Part shown: one piece after another, positions 25,479 to 33,051 of the stretch
Layout: each line of letters begins with the position of its first letter
How positions within the stretch are numbered: the first letter of the stretch is position 1
Source of the DNA: Nocardia ninae NBRC 108245
GTDB lineage: Bacteria; Actinomycetota; Actinomycetes; Mycobacteriales; Mycobacteriaceae
NCBI RefSeq assembly: GCF_007990755.1
Contig: NZ_BJXA01000038.1
Location: forward strand, 16,741-80,740
DNA: 64,000 bases
Direction of reading: 5' to 3'
Made by a program: the position numbers and the translations under genes
Notes under the pieces: model-generated
Databases searched by the model: none
The model's input: only the letters and a program-made list of their open reading frames with translations
What the model was told of the DNA's origin: nothing

Positions 25479-26156
25479 ATGACCGATCTCGCCGCTTCAG
25501 TAGTGCGCAGCACCTTCGCCGTGGGAGCCAAGCTGCGCCATGCCAGGGTCTTTCACCCCGACGGCCTGCACCTGTCCGGGCGGCTGCACGCGGAAAGCGA
25601 GTACGAGCACCTGTTCGGCACGGGTGAGCGTGCCGTGATCGCGCGCCTGTCGAAGGGCGCGGGCACACCGGGCAGCCTGCCGGATGTGCTCGGCTTGGCG
25701 TTCCGGGTGCTGGATCGCCACGACGAGCCGTGGGATTTCGCGCTGGCGACCACCGGCGGCGGACCACTGGGCAAGTTCCTGATCACACCCGCTCGTGGTT
25801 GGGTCCGCGCAAGGTACGGCAGCCTGATGCCGTATCGGGTCGGCAAGACCGCGCCGCTGTGGTTCTTCGCCGAACCGGACACCGGCCAGCCCACCTCCGC
25901 GTCGCTGGCGGAGATGACCGAGCACCTGCGCGAGCAGCCGATCTCGTTCACGCTGCTGGCGAGCGGGGTGACCGGTGCGACCCTGCGCCTCGCCGAGCTG
26001 ACGCTGCGGCTCTCGGAAGCCGCAGACCATCGGACGGACTACTTCGACCCGATGCTCAATCACCCGGACGGCGTGGAGCTGTTGCCCAAGATCGTCGGCA
26101 AGGTAAGGGAATTCGCCTACTCCGGCAGCCGAACCGGTCGCGGCGAAGGCGCGTAA
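25479..26156 (+). CDS. Catalase-fold-related protein of unknown function
   Basis: 225 residues. The sequence resembles a minimal catalase-related barrel: HARVFHPDGLHLSGRL at the start, then ARLSKGAGTPGSLPDVLGLAFRV, which parallels the catalase segment where a heme-pocket strand precedes the RGFA motif. Relatives in actinobacteria are often annotated phosphodiesterase without obvious reason. The catalase proximal Tyr cannot be assigned with confidence. AAGGAACTCCG precedes the ATG. It is convergent with the AraC regulator, 4 nt apart. Function open; heme binding is an inference. Confidence 0.6.
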   Translation: MTDLAASVVRSTFAVGAKLRHARVFHPDGLHLSGRLHAESEYEHLFGTGERAVIARLSKGAGTPGSLPDVLGLAFRVLDRHDEPWDFALATTGGGPLGKFLITPARGWVRARYGSLMPYRVGKTAPLWFFAEPDTGQPTSASLAEMTEHLREQPISFTLLASGVTGATLRLAELTLRLSEAADHRTDYFDPMLNHPDGVELLPKIVGKVREFAYSGSRTGRGEGA

Positions 26157-26160
26157 CCGA

Positions 26161-27219
26161 TCAGCGCCGCACGGCCTGTTCGCGGCGATAGGCGGCGGGC
26201 GTCGCACCGGTCCAGCGTTTGAACGCGTAGATGAACGTCGACGATTCCGCGTAGCCGAGCCGGATCGCGACGTCGCTCACCGAAAGTGGTGTCGCGGTGA
26301 GCATCTCCTCGGCCAGCGCGCGGCGCACCTCGTCGAGCAGCGCGCGGTAGCTGGTGCCCGCGGCGTCGAGGTGGCGGCGCAGCGTGCGCGTGCTCATATT
26401 GAGATCGCGTGCGACGGAGTCGATTCCGGGCGGCACGGTGAACCCGTCGGCGCCGCCGGGGACCAGGCGTTCGCGTACTTCGGCGGCGATACCGGTGCGG
26501 GCCCGGCGGCGATCGACCAGCTCCCGGCACTGGGCCAGGCACATCGCCCAGGTCTGCTCGTTGGCCTGCGGCAGTGGCTGATCCAGCACCGCGGGCTCGA
26601 TCGCGAACAGGTTGCGTGGCTGCCCGAAGCGCGGGCGCACACCGGTGACCTCTTCGAGCCGGTCGGCGTATGCCGGTTCCGCGAAACGGAACTCGGCCCT
26701 GGCGAGCGGCAGCTGCCTGCCCAGCAGGTCGCTCATCACCTGATGCATGGCGGTGACGTCCCGTTCGACCAGGAACTGCCGGACATCGGCCGGAATCAGC
26801 TCGTCGTGCACCCAGGCCACGAACTCCCCCGCCCGCCACTCCGCGGCGGGCAAGCAGAAGGTGAAACTCAGCTCCAGGTAGCGCAGCGCGAACGAGATCG
26901 CCTCGCCGAGCGTCGGGCTGCTGACGCAGGCGAAGCCGAAGATGCCGAAGGTGGTGATCCGATAGCGGCGGCCGACCTCCACGCCGAGCGCGGGCCGGTC
27001 GGCGAGTTCGCGCACCAGATTGCGGACCACGACCAGTTCGATGTGCGCGTCGATCTGCCCGTCCGGGTCGCGCAGCAATGACTCGGACAACCCCGTTCCG
27101 GCGAGCATGCGCCCGGCGGACACACCGTGCTCGGCGGCATAGCCGACCATCAGCGCCACGCTGGCTATCCCGCGCGGAAAGTTCCAGTCACGGATCCCCG
27201 GATCCTGCACCCGCTCCAC
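26161..27219 (-). CDS. AraC-family transcriptional regulator (OruR/ArgR-type N-terminal domain)
   Basis: 352 residues. The N-terminal ~230 residues match the arabinose-binding-like domain of the OruR/VirS group (ALMVGYAAEHGVS, YRITTFGIFGFACVSSPTLGEA). The C-terminus carries the double helix-turn-helix: LNMSTRTLRRHLDAAGTSYR and VSDVAIRLGYAESSTFIYAF, ending in the AraC signature WTGATPAAYRR. The start is GTG. It is divergent from the complete monooxygenase, 96 nt apart, and probably controls it, as such regulators commonly govern adjacent Baeyer-Villiger monooxygenases and degradation genes. Confidence 0.88.
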   Translation of the reverse strand: MERVQDPGIRDWNFPRGIASVALMVGYAAEHGVSAGRMLAGTGLSESLLRDPDGQIDAHIELVVVRNLVRELADRPALGVEVGRRYRITTFGIFGFACVSSPTLGEAISFALRYLELSFTFCLPAAEWRAGEFVAWVHDELIPADVRQFLVERDVTAMHQVMSDLLGRQLPLARAEFRFAEPAYADRLEEVTGVRPRFGQPRNLFAIEPAVLDQPLPQANEQTWAMCLAQCRELVDRRRARTGIAAEVRERLVPGGADGFTVPPGIDSVARDLNMSTRTLRRHLDAAGTSYRALLDEVRRALAEEMLTATPLSVSDVAIRLGYAESSTFIYAFKRWTGATPAAYRREQAVRR

Positions 27220-27315
27220 AGCGGACAGTATGCGGCCTGCTTGGCCGAATTTCTCGATCGGCTATCCGTGCGCCCCCTACAGTGGAACTATCTTCGGTGT
27301 TGTGAGGAGTGTCAC

Positions 27316-28782
27316 ATGACAGCGGGCAACCGGCCATCGGTCCTCATCATCGGCGCGGGCTTCGGCGGCATCGGGATGGCGATCGAGCTGCGCCGCAACG
27401 GTTTCGACGACATCACCATCCTGGAGCGGGCCGCCGACCTCGGCGGCGTGTGGCGGGAGAACACCTATCCCGGCGCCGCCTGCGACGTGCCGTCCCCGCT
27501 GTACTCGTTCTCGTTCGAGCCGAAACCGGACTGGCCGCAGCGCTACTCCGGGCGCGAATCGATCCATGCCTATCTGCGCGGCGTCGCGGAGCGCAACGGC
27601 GTGTTCGACACGATACGGTTCGGCGCCGAGGTCACCGATGCCGAATTCGACGACGCCACCGGCCGCTGGACCGTCCGCACCGCCGACGGTACCGCCAGGA
27701 CGGCCGACGTCTTGATCTCGGCGGTCGGCCAGCTGTCGCGGCCCGCACTGCCGAGTATCGCGGGCCTCGACACCTTCGCGGGTGCGGCGTTCCATTCCGC
27801 CGGGTGGGACCACGAGGTCGAACTGCGCGGCAAGCGCGTGGCCTGCATCGGCACCGGTGCCAGCGCTATCCAGTACATCCCGGAGATCCAACCGAAGGTG
27901 GACCAGCTCACCCTATTCCAGCGCACCCCCGCATGGGTGATCCCGAAGTTCGACACCGACTACTCGCCCATTCAGCACCGGTTGTTCGCCCGGCTGCCCG
28001 GCGCGCTGCTGGTCGAGCGCTTCGGCTGGTGGTCGATCGCCGAGTTCGTCTCGCTCGGCCTGGTCGAGTTCCCGGCCATCGCCAGGCTGGTGGCGACGCT
28101 CGCCGAGCGGCATCTGCGCAAGCAGGTGGCCGACCCGGAGCTGCGGGCCAAGCTCACCCCGGACTATCCGATCGGCTGCAAGCGCGGCCTGTTCTCCAAC
28201 GACTACTACCCCGCGCTGACGCAGCCGAACGTGCGAGTGGAGACCACCGCGATCACCGAGGTGGTGCCGCAGGGCGTGCGCACCGCCGACGGCACCGTGC
28301 ACGAGGTCGACGTGATCATCTACGGCACCGGCTTCAAGGGCACCGAGTTCCTCTGGCCGATGCACATCTACGGCCGCGCGGGGCGCAAGCTGTCCGACGT
28401 CTGGGCCGACGGAGCACACGCCTACAACGGCGTCACGGTGCCAGAGTTTCCGAATCTGTTCCTCGTCTACGGGCCGAACACCAATCTCGGTGTCGGCTCG
28501 ATCATCTACATGATCGAATCGCAGGCCCGCTATATCCGCCAGGCGGTCGAGCTGCTCGGTCGGCACCCAGGGCACTCGCTGGAGGTTCGCGCCGATCAGG
28601 AGGCACGGTTCAACGAGGCCCTGCAGCAACGCCTCGCCCGCACCCCGTGGAACTTCTGTGCCAGTTGGTACCGCAACACCGCGGGCCGCATCACCAACAA
28701 CTGGCCCGGCTCGCAAACCAGCTATCGCCGCAGGCTACGCAAGCTCGACCCCGCCGATTACACCCTCACTCCGGCCGCATGA
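27316..28782 (+). CDS. Baeyer-Villiger-type flavin monooxygenase
   Basis: 488-residue FAD/NADPH monooxygenase. FAD Rossmann motif IIGAGFGGIGMAIELR (residues 10-25), the Trp-containing ERAADLGGVWRENTYPGAACD segment, fingerprint FAGAAFHSAGWDHE (FxGxxxHxxxW[PD]), and NADPH motif GTGASA are all present. The ATG follows GAGGAGTGTCAC; earlier in-frame starts lie inside the divergent regulator gene. It is a close paralogue of the gene at the window start. The substrate is unknown; lipid or steroid ketones are plausible in this group. Divergent AraC regulator likely controls it. Confidence 0.92.
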   Translation: MTAGNRPSVLIIGAGFGGIGMAIELRRNGFDDITILERAADLGGVWRENTYPGAACDVPSPLYSFSFEPKPDWPQRYSGRESIHAYLRGVAERNGVFDTIRFGAEVTDAEFDDATGRWTVRTADGTARTADVLISAVGQLSRPALPSIAGLDTFAGAAFHSAGWDHEVELRGKRVACIGTGASAIQYIPEIQPKVDQLTLFQRTPAWVIPKFDTDYSPIQHRLFARLPGALLVERFGWWSIAEFVSLGLVEFPAIARLVATLAERHLRKQVADPELRAKLTPDYPIGCKRGLFSNDYYPALTQPNVRVETTAITEVVPQGVRTADGTVHEVDVIIYGTGFKGTEFLWPMHIYGRAGRKLSDVWADGAHAYNGVTVPEFPNLFLVYGPNTNLGVGSIIYMIESQARYIRQAVELLGRHPGHSLEVRADQEARFNEALQQRLARTPWNFCASWYRNTAGRITNNWPGSQTSYRRRLRKLDPADYTLTPAA

Positions 28783-28854
28783 CTGCCACCGAATGGGGTG
28801 CCGCCGGGACGCGCCCGCACACTGACCGCCCGCCCGCACTGGCAGACTTGTGCC

Positions 28855-30987
28855 GTGACTGGACGCCCGATAGCTGACGGCACGGCCGAACACGGGCCGC
28901 TGCGACCGATCGAGCTGGCGTTCGGCGCCGTGCTGGGCGGTGCCACCGTCGGATTGGTCACCGTCGGCTCGGTGATCCCGTTGGCGGCCGCGCTGAACCT
29001 GGTCGCCGCGGTGCCGATGGGGTTGCTCGCGCAGCGTTACCGGCTGCGCGCGCTGGTCACCGCCGCCGTCGCGGCTACCGTGGTCGCCTTCGTCGCCACC
29101 GGCCTGCTGGCCACCACCGGGCTGATGGCGACGGCCACCATCGCGGGCATCATCGGCACGGCGAAACGGCGTGGCGGCGGAATCGCCGCGGTGCTCGGGC
29201 TCTCTACCCTCGCCGGTCTGGTCTGGGCCGGCTTCGCGGTCGGCATGCTGCAACTGCTCTCCGCCACCAGGAACCTGCTGTTCGACACCGTCCGCAACAC
29301 CTCGCGCGGCATCCAGGAACTCGCGGACCGCCAGGAACAACTGGCGCCGCTCGGGCGCGTGGCCGTCGACGTCACCGATTCCGTGCTGCGCTGGTGGTGG
29401 ATCTGGGTCGGCGGCGGCGTGGTCACGGGCATGGTGACGACCGCGCTCTTCTCCTGGTTCGTGCTCGGTTCGGTGCTGGATCGGCTGGCCTGGTTGCCCG
29501 GTCACGACCGGCTCGACGCGCCGCCGGACGATCGCGCGATCGCACCGCTGCCGGTCACCCTGCGCGGTGCGGGATTCCGCTATCCGGGCGCGGTGCGCGA
29601 CGCGCTGCGCGATATCGACCTCACCGTGGACGTCGGCGAGTTCGTCGCGGTCGTCGGGCACAACGGCTCCGGCAAGTCGACGCTCACCCGGCTGCTCGCC
29701 GGGCTACCGCCCACCACCGGAACCGTGCAGCGACCCGGTTCCGCTGGACTCGGGCACCTCGGCGGCACCGCGCTGGTGTTGCAACGGCCGGAGAGCCAGA
29801 CCCTCGGCGTGCTCGTCGCCGACGACGTGGTGTGGGGACTGCCCACGGAACTCGCCGCGGACGTCGACGTCACCGGACTGCTGCGCGAGGTCGGCCTGGA
29901 CGGCATGGGTGACAAGGAAACCGCCACCCTCTCGGGCGGGCAGCAGCAGCGGCTCGCGGTCGCCGCGGCCCTCGCCCGGAAACCCGCGCTGCTCATCGCC
30001 GACGAGGCCACCTCGATGATCGACCCGCAGGGGCGCCGCGAACTCGTCGAACTGCTTGCGGCACTGCCGAAACGCCACGGGATGGCGGTGGTGCTGGTCA
30101 CCCACCACGAGGCCGACGCGGCCGCCGCGGACCGGGTGGTGCACCTGGCGCAGGGCCGCGCGGTCGAGCGATTGGCCGCCTGGCCGCGCCCGGTCCGGGA
30201 CGTGCGGCGCAGGCCGATGGGTGAGCCGCTGCTCGAACTGCGCGACGTCCGATACACCTACAACCGCGGCACACCGTGGGAAGCGGCGGCCCTGCACTCG
30301 GTCGACCTTTCGGTGCGCCGCGGTGAGGCGCTGCTCATCGTCGGCGGCAACGGCTCGGGCAAGTCGACGCTGGCCTGGATCATCGCCGGACTGGTCGAAC
30401 CGACCTCGGGCCGTTGCGAACTCGACGGCAAGGCGGTCACCCAGCAGATCGGCCGGGTCGGGTTGGCGTTCCAGCATTCCCGGTTGCAACTACAGAAGCA
30501 GACGGTCGGCACCGAGATCGCGGACTGGGGCGGGCGGGCCACCGGGTCCGGGGCCGTCGGCCGGGCGCTGGACGCGGTGGGACTGGATCGGTCGCTGGCC
30601 GCGCGGTCGATCGAGGAACTCAGTGGCGGACAGGCGAAACGAGTGGTGCTCGCCGCGATCGTGGCCAGCCATCCACAAGTGGTCGTGCTCGACGAGCCGC
30701 TGGCCGGGCTCGACCCCGAAGGACGGGCGGACATCGTGGAACTGCTTGCGCGGCTGCGGGATTCCGGTTTGACGTTGATCGTCATCTCGCACGATGTGGA
30801 GGACATGTCCACGGTGTGCGATCGGACGGTGCACCTGCGGTCCGGGCGGATACTGGCGGACGATGCGGTGCCCGACACTGCGCCCGCGACCGATAACCCT
30901 GCGCCCGAGCGTGATTCCCGCACTGCAGCGCCGCCGCCCCGGTCGGGCGAGCCCGCATGGCGGATCGAGCACGGAGGCCAATCATGA
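28855..30987 (+). CDS. ECF transporter: fused membrane (S-like) component and two ATPase domains (Rv2326c-like)
   Basis: 710 residues. The N-terminal ~215 residues hold about five to six hydrophobic segments (AFGAVLGGATVGLVTVGSVI onward, ending WWWIWVGGGVVTGMV), an S-like or DUF2232-like integral part. ATPase 1: Walker A GHNGSGKST, signature LSGGQQQR, Walker B LLIADEAT. ATPase 2: Walker A GGNGSGKST, signature LSGGQAKR, Walker B VVVLDEP. Thus substrate-binding and both energising domains are in one chain, with the EcfT partner downstream. The same arrangement is known from M. tuberculosis Rv2326c/Rv2325c. The start is GTG. Its TGA overlaps the ATG of a micro-ORF. Substrate probably a vitamin or metal; undetermined. 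Confidence 0.88.
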   Translation: MTGRPIADGTAEHGPLRPIELAFGAVLGGATVGLVTVGSVIPLAAALNLVAAVPMGLLAQRYRLRALVTAAVAATVVAFVATGLLATTGLMATATIAGIIGTAKRRGGGIAAVLGLSTLAGLVWAGFAVGMLQLLSATRNLLFDTVRNTSRGIQELADRQEQLAPLGRVAVDVTDSVLRWWWIWVGGGVVTGMVTTALFSWFVLGSVLDRLAWLPGHDRLDAPPDDRAIAPLPVTLRGAGFRYPGAVRDALRDIDLTVDVGEFVAVVGHNGSGKSTLTRLLAGLPPTTGTVQRPGSAGLGHLGGTALVLQRPESQTLGVLVADDVVWGLPTELAADVDVTGLLREVGLDGMGDKETATLSGGQQQRLAVAAALARKPALLIADEATSMIDPQGRRELVELLAALPKRHGMAVVLVTHHEADAAAADRVVHLAQGRAVERLAAWPRPVRDVRRRPMGEPLLELRDVRYTYNRGTPWEAAALHSVDLSVRRGEALLIVGGNGSGKSTLAWIIAGLVEPTSGRCELDGKAVTQQIGRVGLAFQHSRLQLQKQTVGTEIADWGGRATGSGAVGRALDAVGLDRSLAARSIEELSGGQAKRVVLAAIVASHPQVVVLDEPLAGLDPEGRADIVELLARLRDSGLTLIVISHDVEDMSTVCDRTVHLRSGRILADDAVPDTAPATDNPAPERDSRTAAPPPRSGEPAWRIEHGGQS

Positions 30988-31055
30988 GTGAGCGAGTCAT
31001 GTCACAGCGTGCAACGCACATGCCGGAACCGGGCGTCAGCGAGGTGCAGGCATGA
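30984..31055 (+). CDS. Micro-ORF 1 in the ECF operon (23 residues)
   Basis: ATG overlaps the TGA of the ATPase gene (ATGA). The peptide starts MSERVMSQRATHMPEP and ends SEVQA, and its TGA overlaps the ATG of micro-ORF 2. It is probably translated for coupling rather than for the peptide; no function is known. Confidence 0.4.
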   Translation: MSERVMSQRATHMPEPGVSEVQA

Positions 31056-31132
31056 GTGAGCGAAGCGAGCGAAGCGTGTTACAGCGTGCAACGCACATGC
31101 CGGAACCGAGCGCCAGCGAGGTGCAGGCATGA
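31052..31132 (+). CDS. Micro-ORF 2 in the ECF operon (26 residues)
   Basis: Tandem relative of micro-ORF 1, starting MSERSERSVLQRATH and ending ASEVQA. Its ATG overlaps the stop of micro-ORF 1 and its TGA overlaps the ATG of the EcfT gene, giving an unbroken chain of three ATGA junctions. Confidence 0.4.
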   Translation: MSERSERSVLQRATHMPEPSASEVQA

Positions 31133-31866
31133 GTGTTGTTCTGTTCCGCCGGGTTCCGGTGCAGAGCCCGGTGCACGACCTGTGGGCCGGCACCAAGATG
31201 ATCGGCGCGTTCCTGATCAGTCTGCTCATGTTCCTGCCGACCTGGCCGGTGCTCGGCGTGATGGTCGCGTTTCTGGTGTTCATCGGTGTGCTGGCGCGAA
31301 TTCCGCTCGGCACGCTGCCGCGCCTGCCCTGGTGGTTCTGGGGGTTGCTCGGGATCGGCGGGCTGGTCAACGCCGCGGTGGACGGCCAAGCGGTGCTGCG
31401 CTACGCGCAGACGGTGGTGCTCGGCCTGCTGCTGGTCGCCACGTCGTTCCTGGTCGCTTGGACGACGCCGATGAGCGATATCGCCCCCGCGCTGGCGAAA
31501 CTCGGTGCGCCACTGCGCAAACTCAAGCTGCCCGTGGATGAATGGGCCGTGGTCGTCGCACTCACCCTGCGTGGATTGCCGCTGCTGATGGAGGAGATCC
31601 GGGTGCTGCGCGCCGCCCGCAAACTCCGCCCCAAGAACACCCTGGTCGCCCTCGCCACGGAGAACCCGCTGATCGACATCCTCACCGCCGCCATGGCCGT
31701 ATCCACCCGGCGCGCAGGCGAACTCGGTGAGGCGATCACCGCGCGCGGTGGCACCGGCGAACTCGCGGCCTACCCCAGCTCCCCCGGTCGCCGCGACGCC
31801 GTCGCATTGATCGTCGTCGTCGCAGTGTGCGCGGGCGCCTTCGCGCTCGGTATCGCGCTCCTGTAG
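31129..31866 (+). CDS. ECF transporter transmembrane T component (EcfT/CbiQ family, Rv2325c-like)
   Basis: 245-residue integral membrane protein with about five helices. N-terminal helices (GTKMIGAFLISLLMFLP, VLGVMVAFLVFIGVLA) and the cytoplasmic coupling region with two Ala-Arg-type motifs are seen: VLRAARKLRPK and AVSTRRAGELGEAITARGG, which contact the ATPases in this family. It couples ATP hydrolysis in the upstream fused protein to substrate release. It overlaps micro-ORF 2. The C-terminal helix is ALIVVVAVCAGAFALGIALL. Confidence 0.88.
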   Translation: MSVVLFRRVPVQSPVHDLWAGTKMIGAFLISLLMFLPTWPVLGVMVAFLVFIGVLARIPLGTLPRLPWWFWGLLGIGGLVNAAVDGQAVLRYAQTVVLGLLLVATSFLVAWTTPMSDIAPALAKLGAPLRKLKLPVDEWAVVVALTLRGLPLLMEEIRVLRAARKLRPKNTLVALATENPLIDILTAAMAVSTRRAGELGEAITARGGTGELAAYPSSPGRRDAVALIVVVAVCAGAFALGIALL

Positions 31867-32305
31867 CCGGAGGCCGACGCTTCCAGGACCGGGCCGAGGC
31901 ACGGTGCGGCCCTGACAGTCGTGGCGTTGCCGGATGGATTCTTAACCGAATCTGAATGGTTGCTGCTCCGGTTTGCGGCGCTGCTTTGGGTGTTCGATGA
32001 CGGGTGCCGACCCTGTGCGGGTCGAGCGGAACGAGACAACGAGAGGCGCACGGCTCATCGTGCGCGTCGATCATGGTCCTGCACAGAAGAACATGAATAG
32101 CCAACGGCTATAATCTGTTTCACGGTATTTAAAAGGATTGTTGCCCCCTATTTCATGGGCTGTAGCACCGTCGAGGCAGTAGAGTTATCTGCGGAGTAGC
32201 TGTCCGCTAAATCACGTGGCCGCGCACCGCAGTGGGGGAAAGGAAATCGGACGTGCGCGCCGTTTCTCCGATGCTTGAAAACCTGATGAAGAATGGAACA
32301 CCCGA
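31867..32305. other. 439-bp intergenic region with a promoter-like element
   Basis: No supported gene. The right half is A/T-rich for this genome (TATTTAAAAGGATTG) and contains TATAAT, so it is most likely the upstream control region of the secreted protein that follows. The left half still has high G+C and shows no clear hairpin. Confidence 0.5.
32109..32114 (+). promoter_or_regulatory. Candidate -10 element (TATAAT)
   Basis: A consensus TATAAT, rare in such G+C-rich sequence, stands about 190 nt before the secreted-protein ATG. No convincing -35 hexamer is seen at the right distance, so this remains a weak call with a long leader implied. Confidence 0.3.
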
Positions 32306-32953
32306 ATGATTTTCCGCAAGATCACTGCGGCCGCAGTGCCTCTCGTCGCCGCGGTCGCGGTCGGCGCGGGCACCGCCCATGCGCAGCCCACCGCCGCGCC
32401 GACGCCTGAGATCGGTTACTCGGCACAGCTGGTGGGCAACACCATCATCACCACGCTCACCGGCGGATCGTTCGAGCTGGCGGGCAATGTCGTCGACATC
32501 AAGGACGAGGCCGGGAACACCGTGGTAACCATGCCGCTGGCGTTCCGGCAGGACGGTCTGGAATTCCCGCTCCCGCACGCGGTGCGCGACGCGGGCCGCG
32601 TGCTGGAACTGACCGTGGTCAAGGACCTCACCCAGGCGCGCCCGGCGGCGACCCCGATCGCCTCGCCGTTCGAGAACCAGCGCGCCCAGGACGCCTTCCT
32701 GACCCAGTTCGGCATCGCCACCGCGGTCGGCGGTTTCATCGGCACCGTGATCGGCGCGGTGGTCGGGCTGACCGGCATCATCGGCGGGCCGACGGTGATC
32801 GCCAGCGTGCTGGCGGGCGCGGCCGTCGGCGGGGTCATCGGCACGATCGTGGCGGGCGGTCCCACACTGATCGTCGCGGGGATCGACCTGATCAACACCC
32901 TCGCCGCGCCGCCGGGGACCACGAAGTGGATGGACGACCCCCGGTCGCGGTAG
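32306..32953 (+). CDS. Secreted protein with C-terminal glycine-zipper-like hydrophobic region
   Basis: 215 residues. Signal peptide MIFRKITAAAVPLVAAVA... with cleavage after AHA near residue 30. The middle is a beta-rich region (GYSAQLVGNTIITTLTGGSF, VVDIKDEAGNTVV). The C-terminal third alternates Gly and hydrophobic residues in two segments (GFIGTVIGAVVGLTGIIGG and VLAGAAVGGVIGTIVAGG) that could insert into the envelope. Similar exported proteins are common in Nocardia and have no assigned function. A perfect hairpin terminator follows, shared with the convergent lipase gene. Confidence 0.75.
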   Translation: MIFRKITAAAVPLVAAVAVGAGTAHAQPTAAPTPEIGYSAQLVGNTIITTLTGGSFELAGNVVDIKDEAGNTVVTMPLAFRQDGLEFPLPHAVRDAGRVLELTVVKDLTQARPAATPIASPFENQRAQDAFLTQFGIATAVGGFIGTVIGAVVGLTGIIGGPTVIASVLAGAAVGGVIGTIVAGGPTLIVAGIDLINTLAAPPGTTKWMDDPRSR

Positions 32954-32970
32954 GAACCGTATCGACCGAA

Positions 32971-33012
32971 CGCGGCCCGCACCGAATCCTCGACGATTCG
33001 GTGCGGGCCGCG
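32971..33012. terminator. Bidirectional terminator-like hairpin, perfect 18-bp stem
   Basis: CGCGGCCCGCACCGAATC and its exact reverse complement are separated by the loop CTCGAC, followed by a T-rich TCATTGTCT. It lies between the convergent secreted-protein and lipase genes, so it probably terminates both. Confidence 0.75.
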
Positions 33013-33051
33013 TCATTGTCTGCGCGACAAGGGTTGTGACCGGTCTGTGCG

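Larger units (their letters stand above)
30984..31132 (+). repeat. MIRU-like tandem intercistronic repeat (two units)
   Basis: Two direct units of 68 and 77 nt begin ATGAGTGAGCGA and end GAGGTGCAGGC; they share CAGCGTGCAACGCACATGCC and a GGAACCG core and sit exactly between the two ECF genes. Each unit starts with an ATG overlapping the previous stop, as do mycobacterial interspersed repetitive units inserted in operons. The insertion keeps translational coupling across the junction. The second unit has an extra GAAGCGAGC block. Confidence 0.7.

Noticed and set aside
27309-28877. Frame overlapping the complete monooxygenase on the same strand
   Set aside because: Arg-rich shadow; the overlapping frame has both Rossmann motifs and the Baeyer-Villiger fingerprint.
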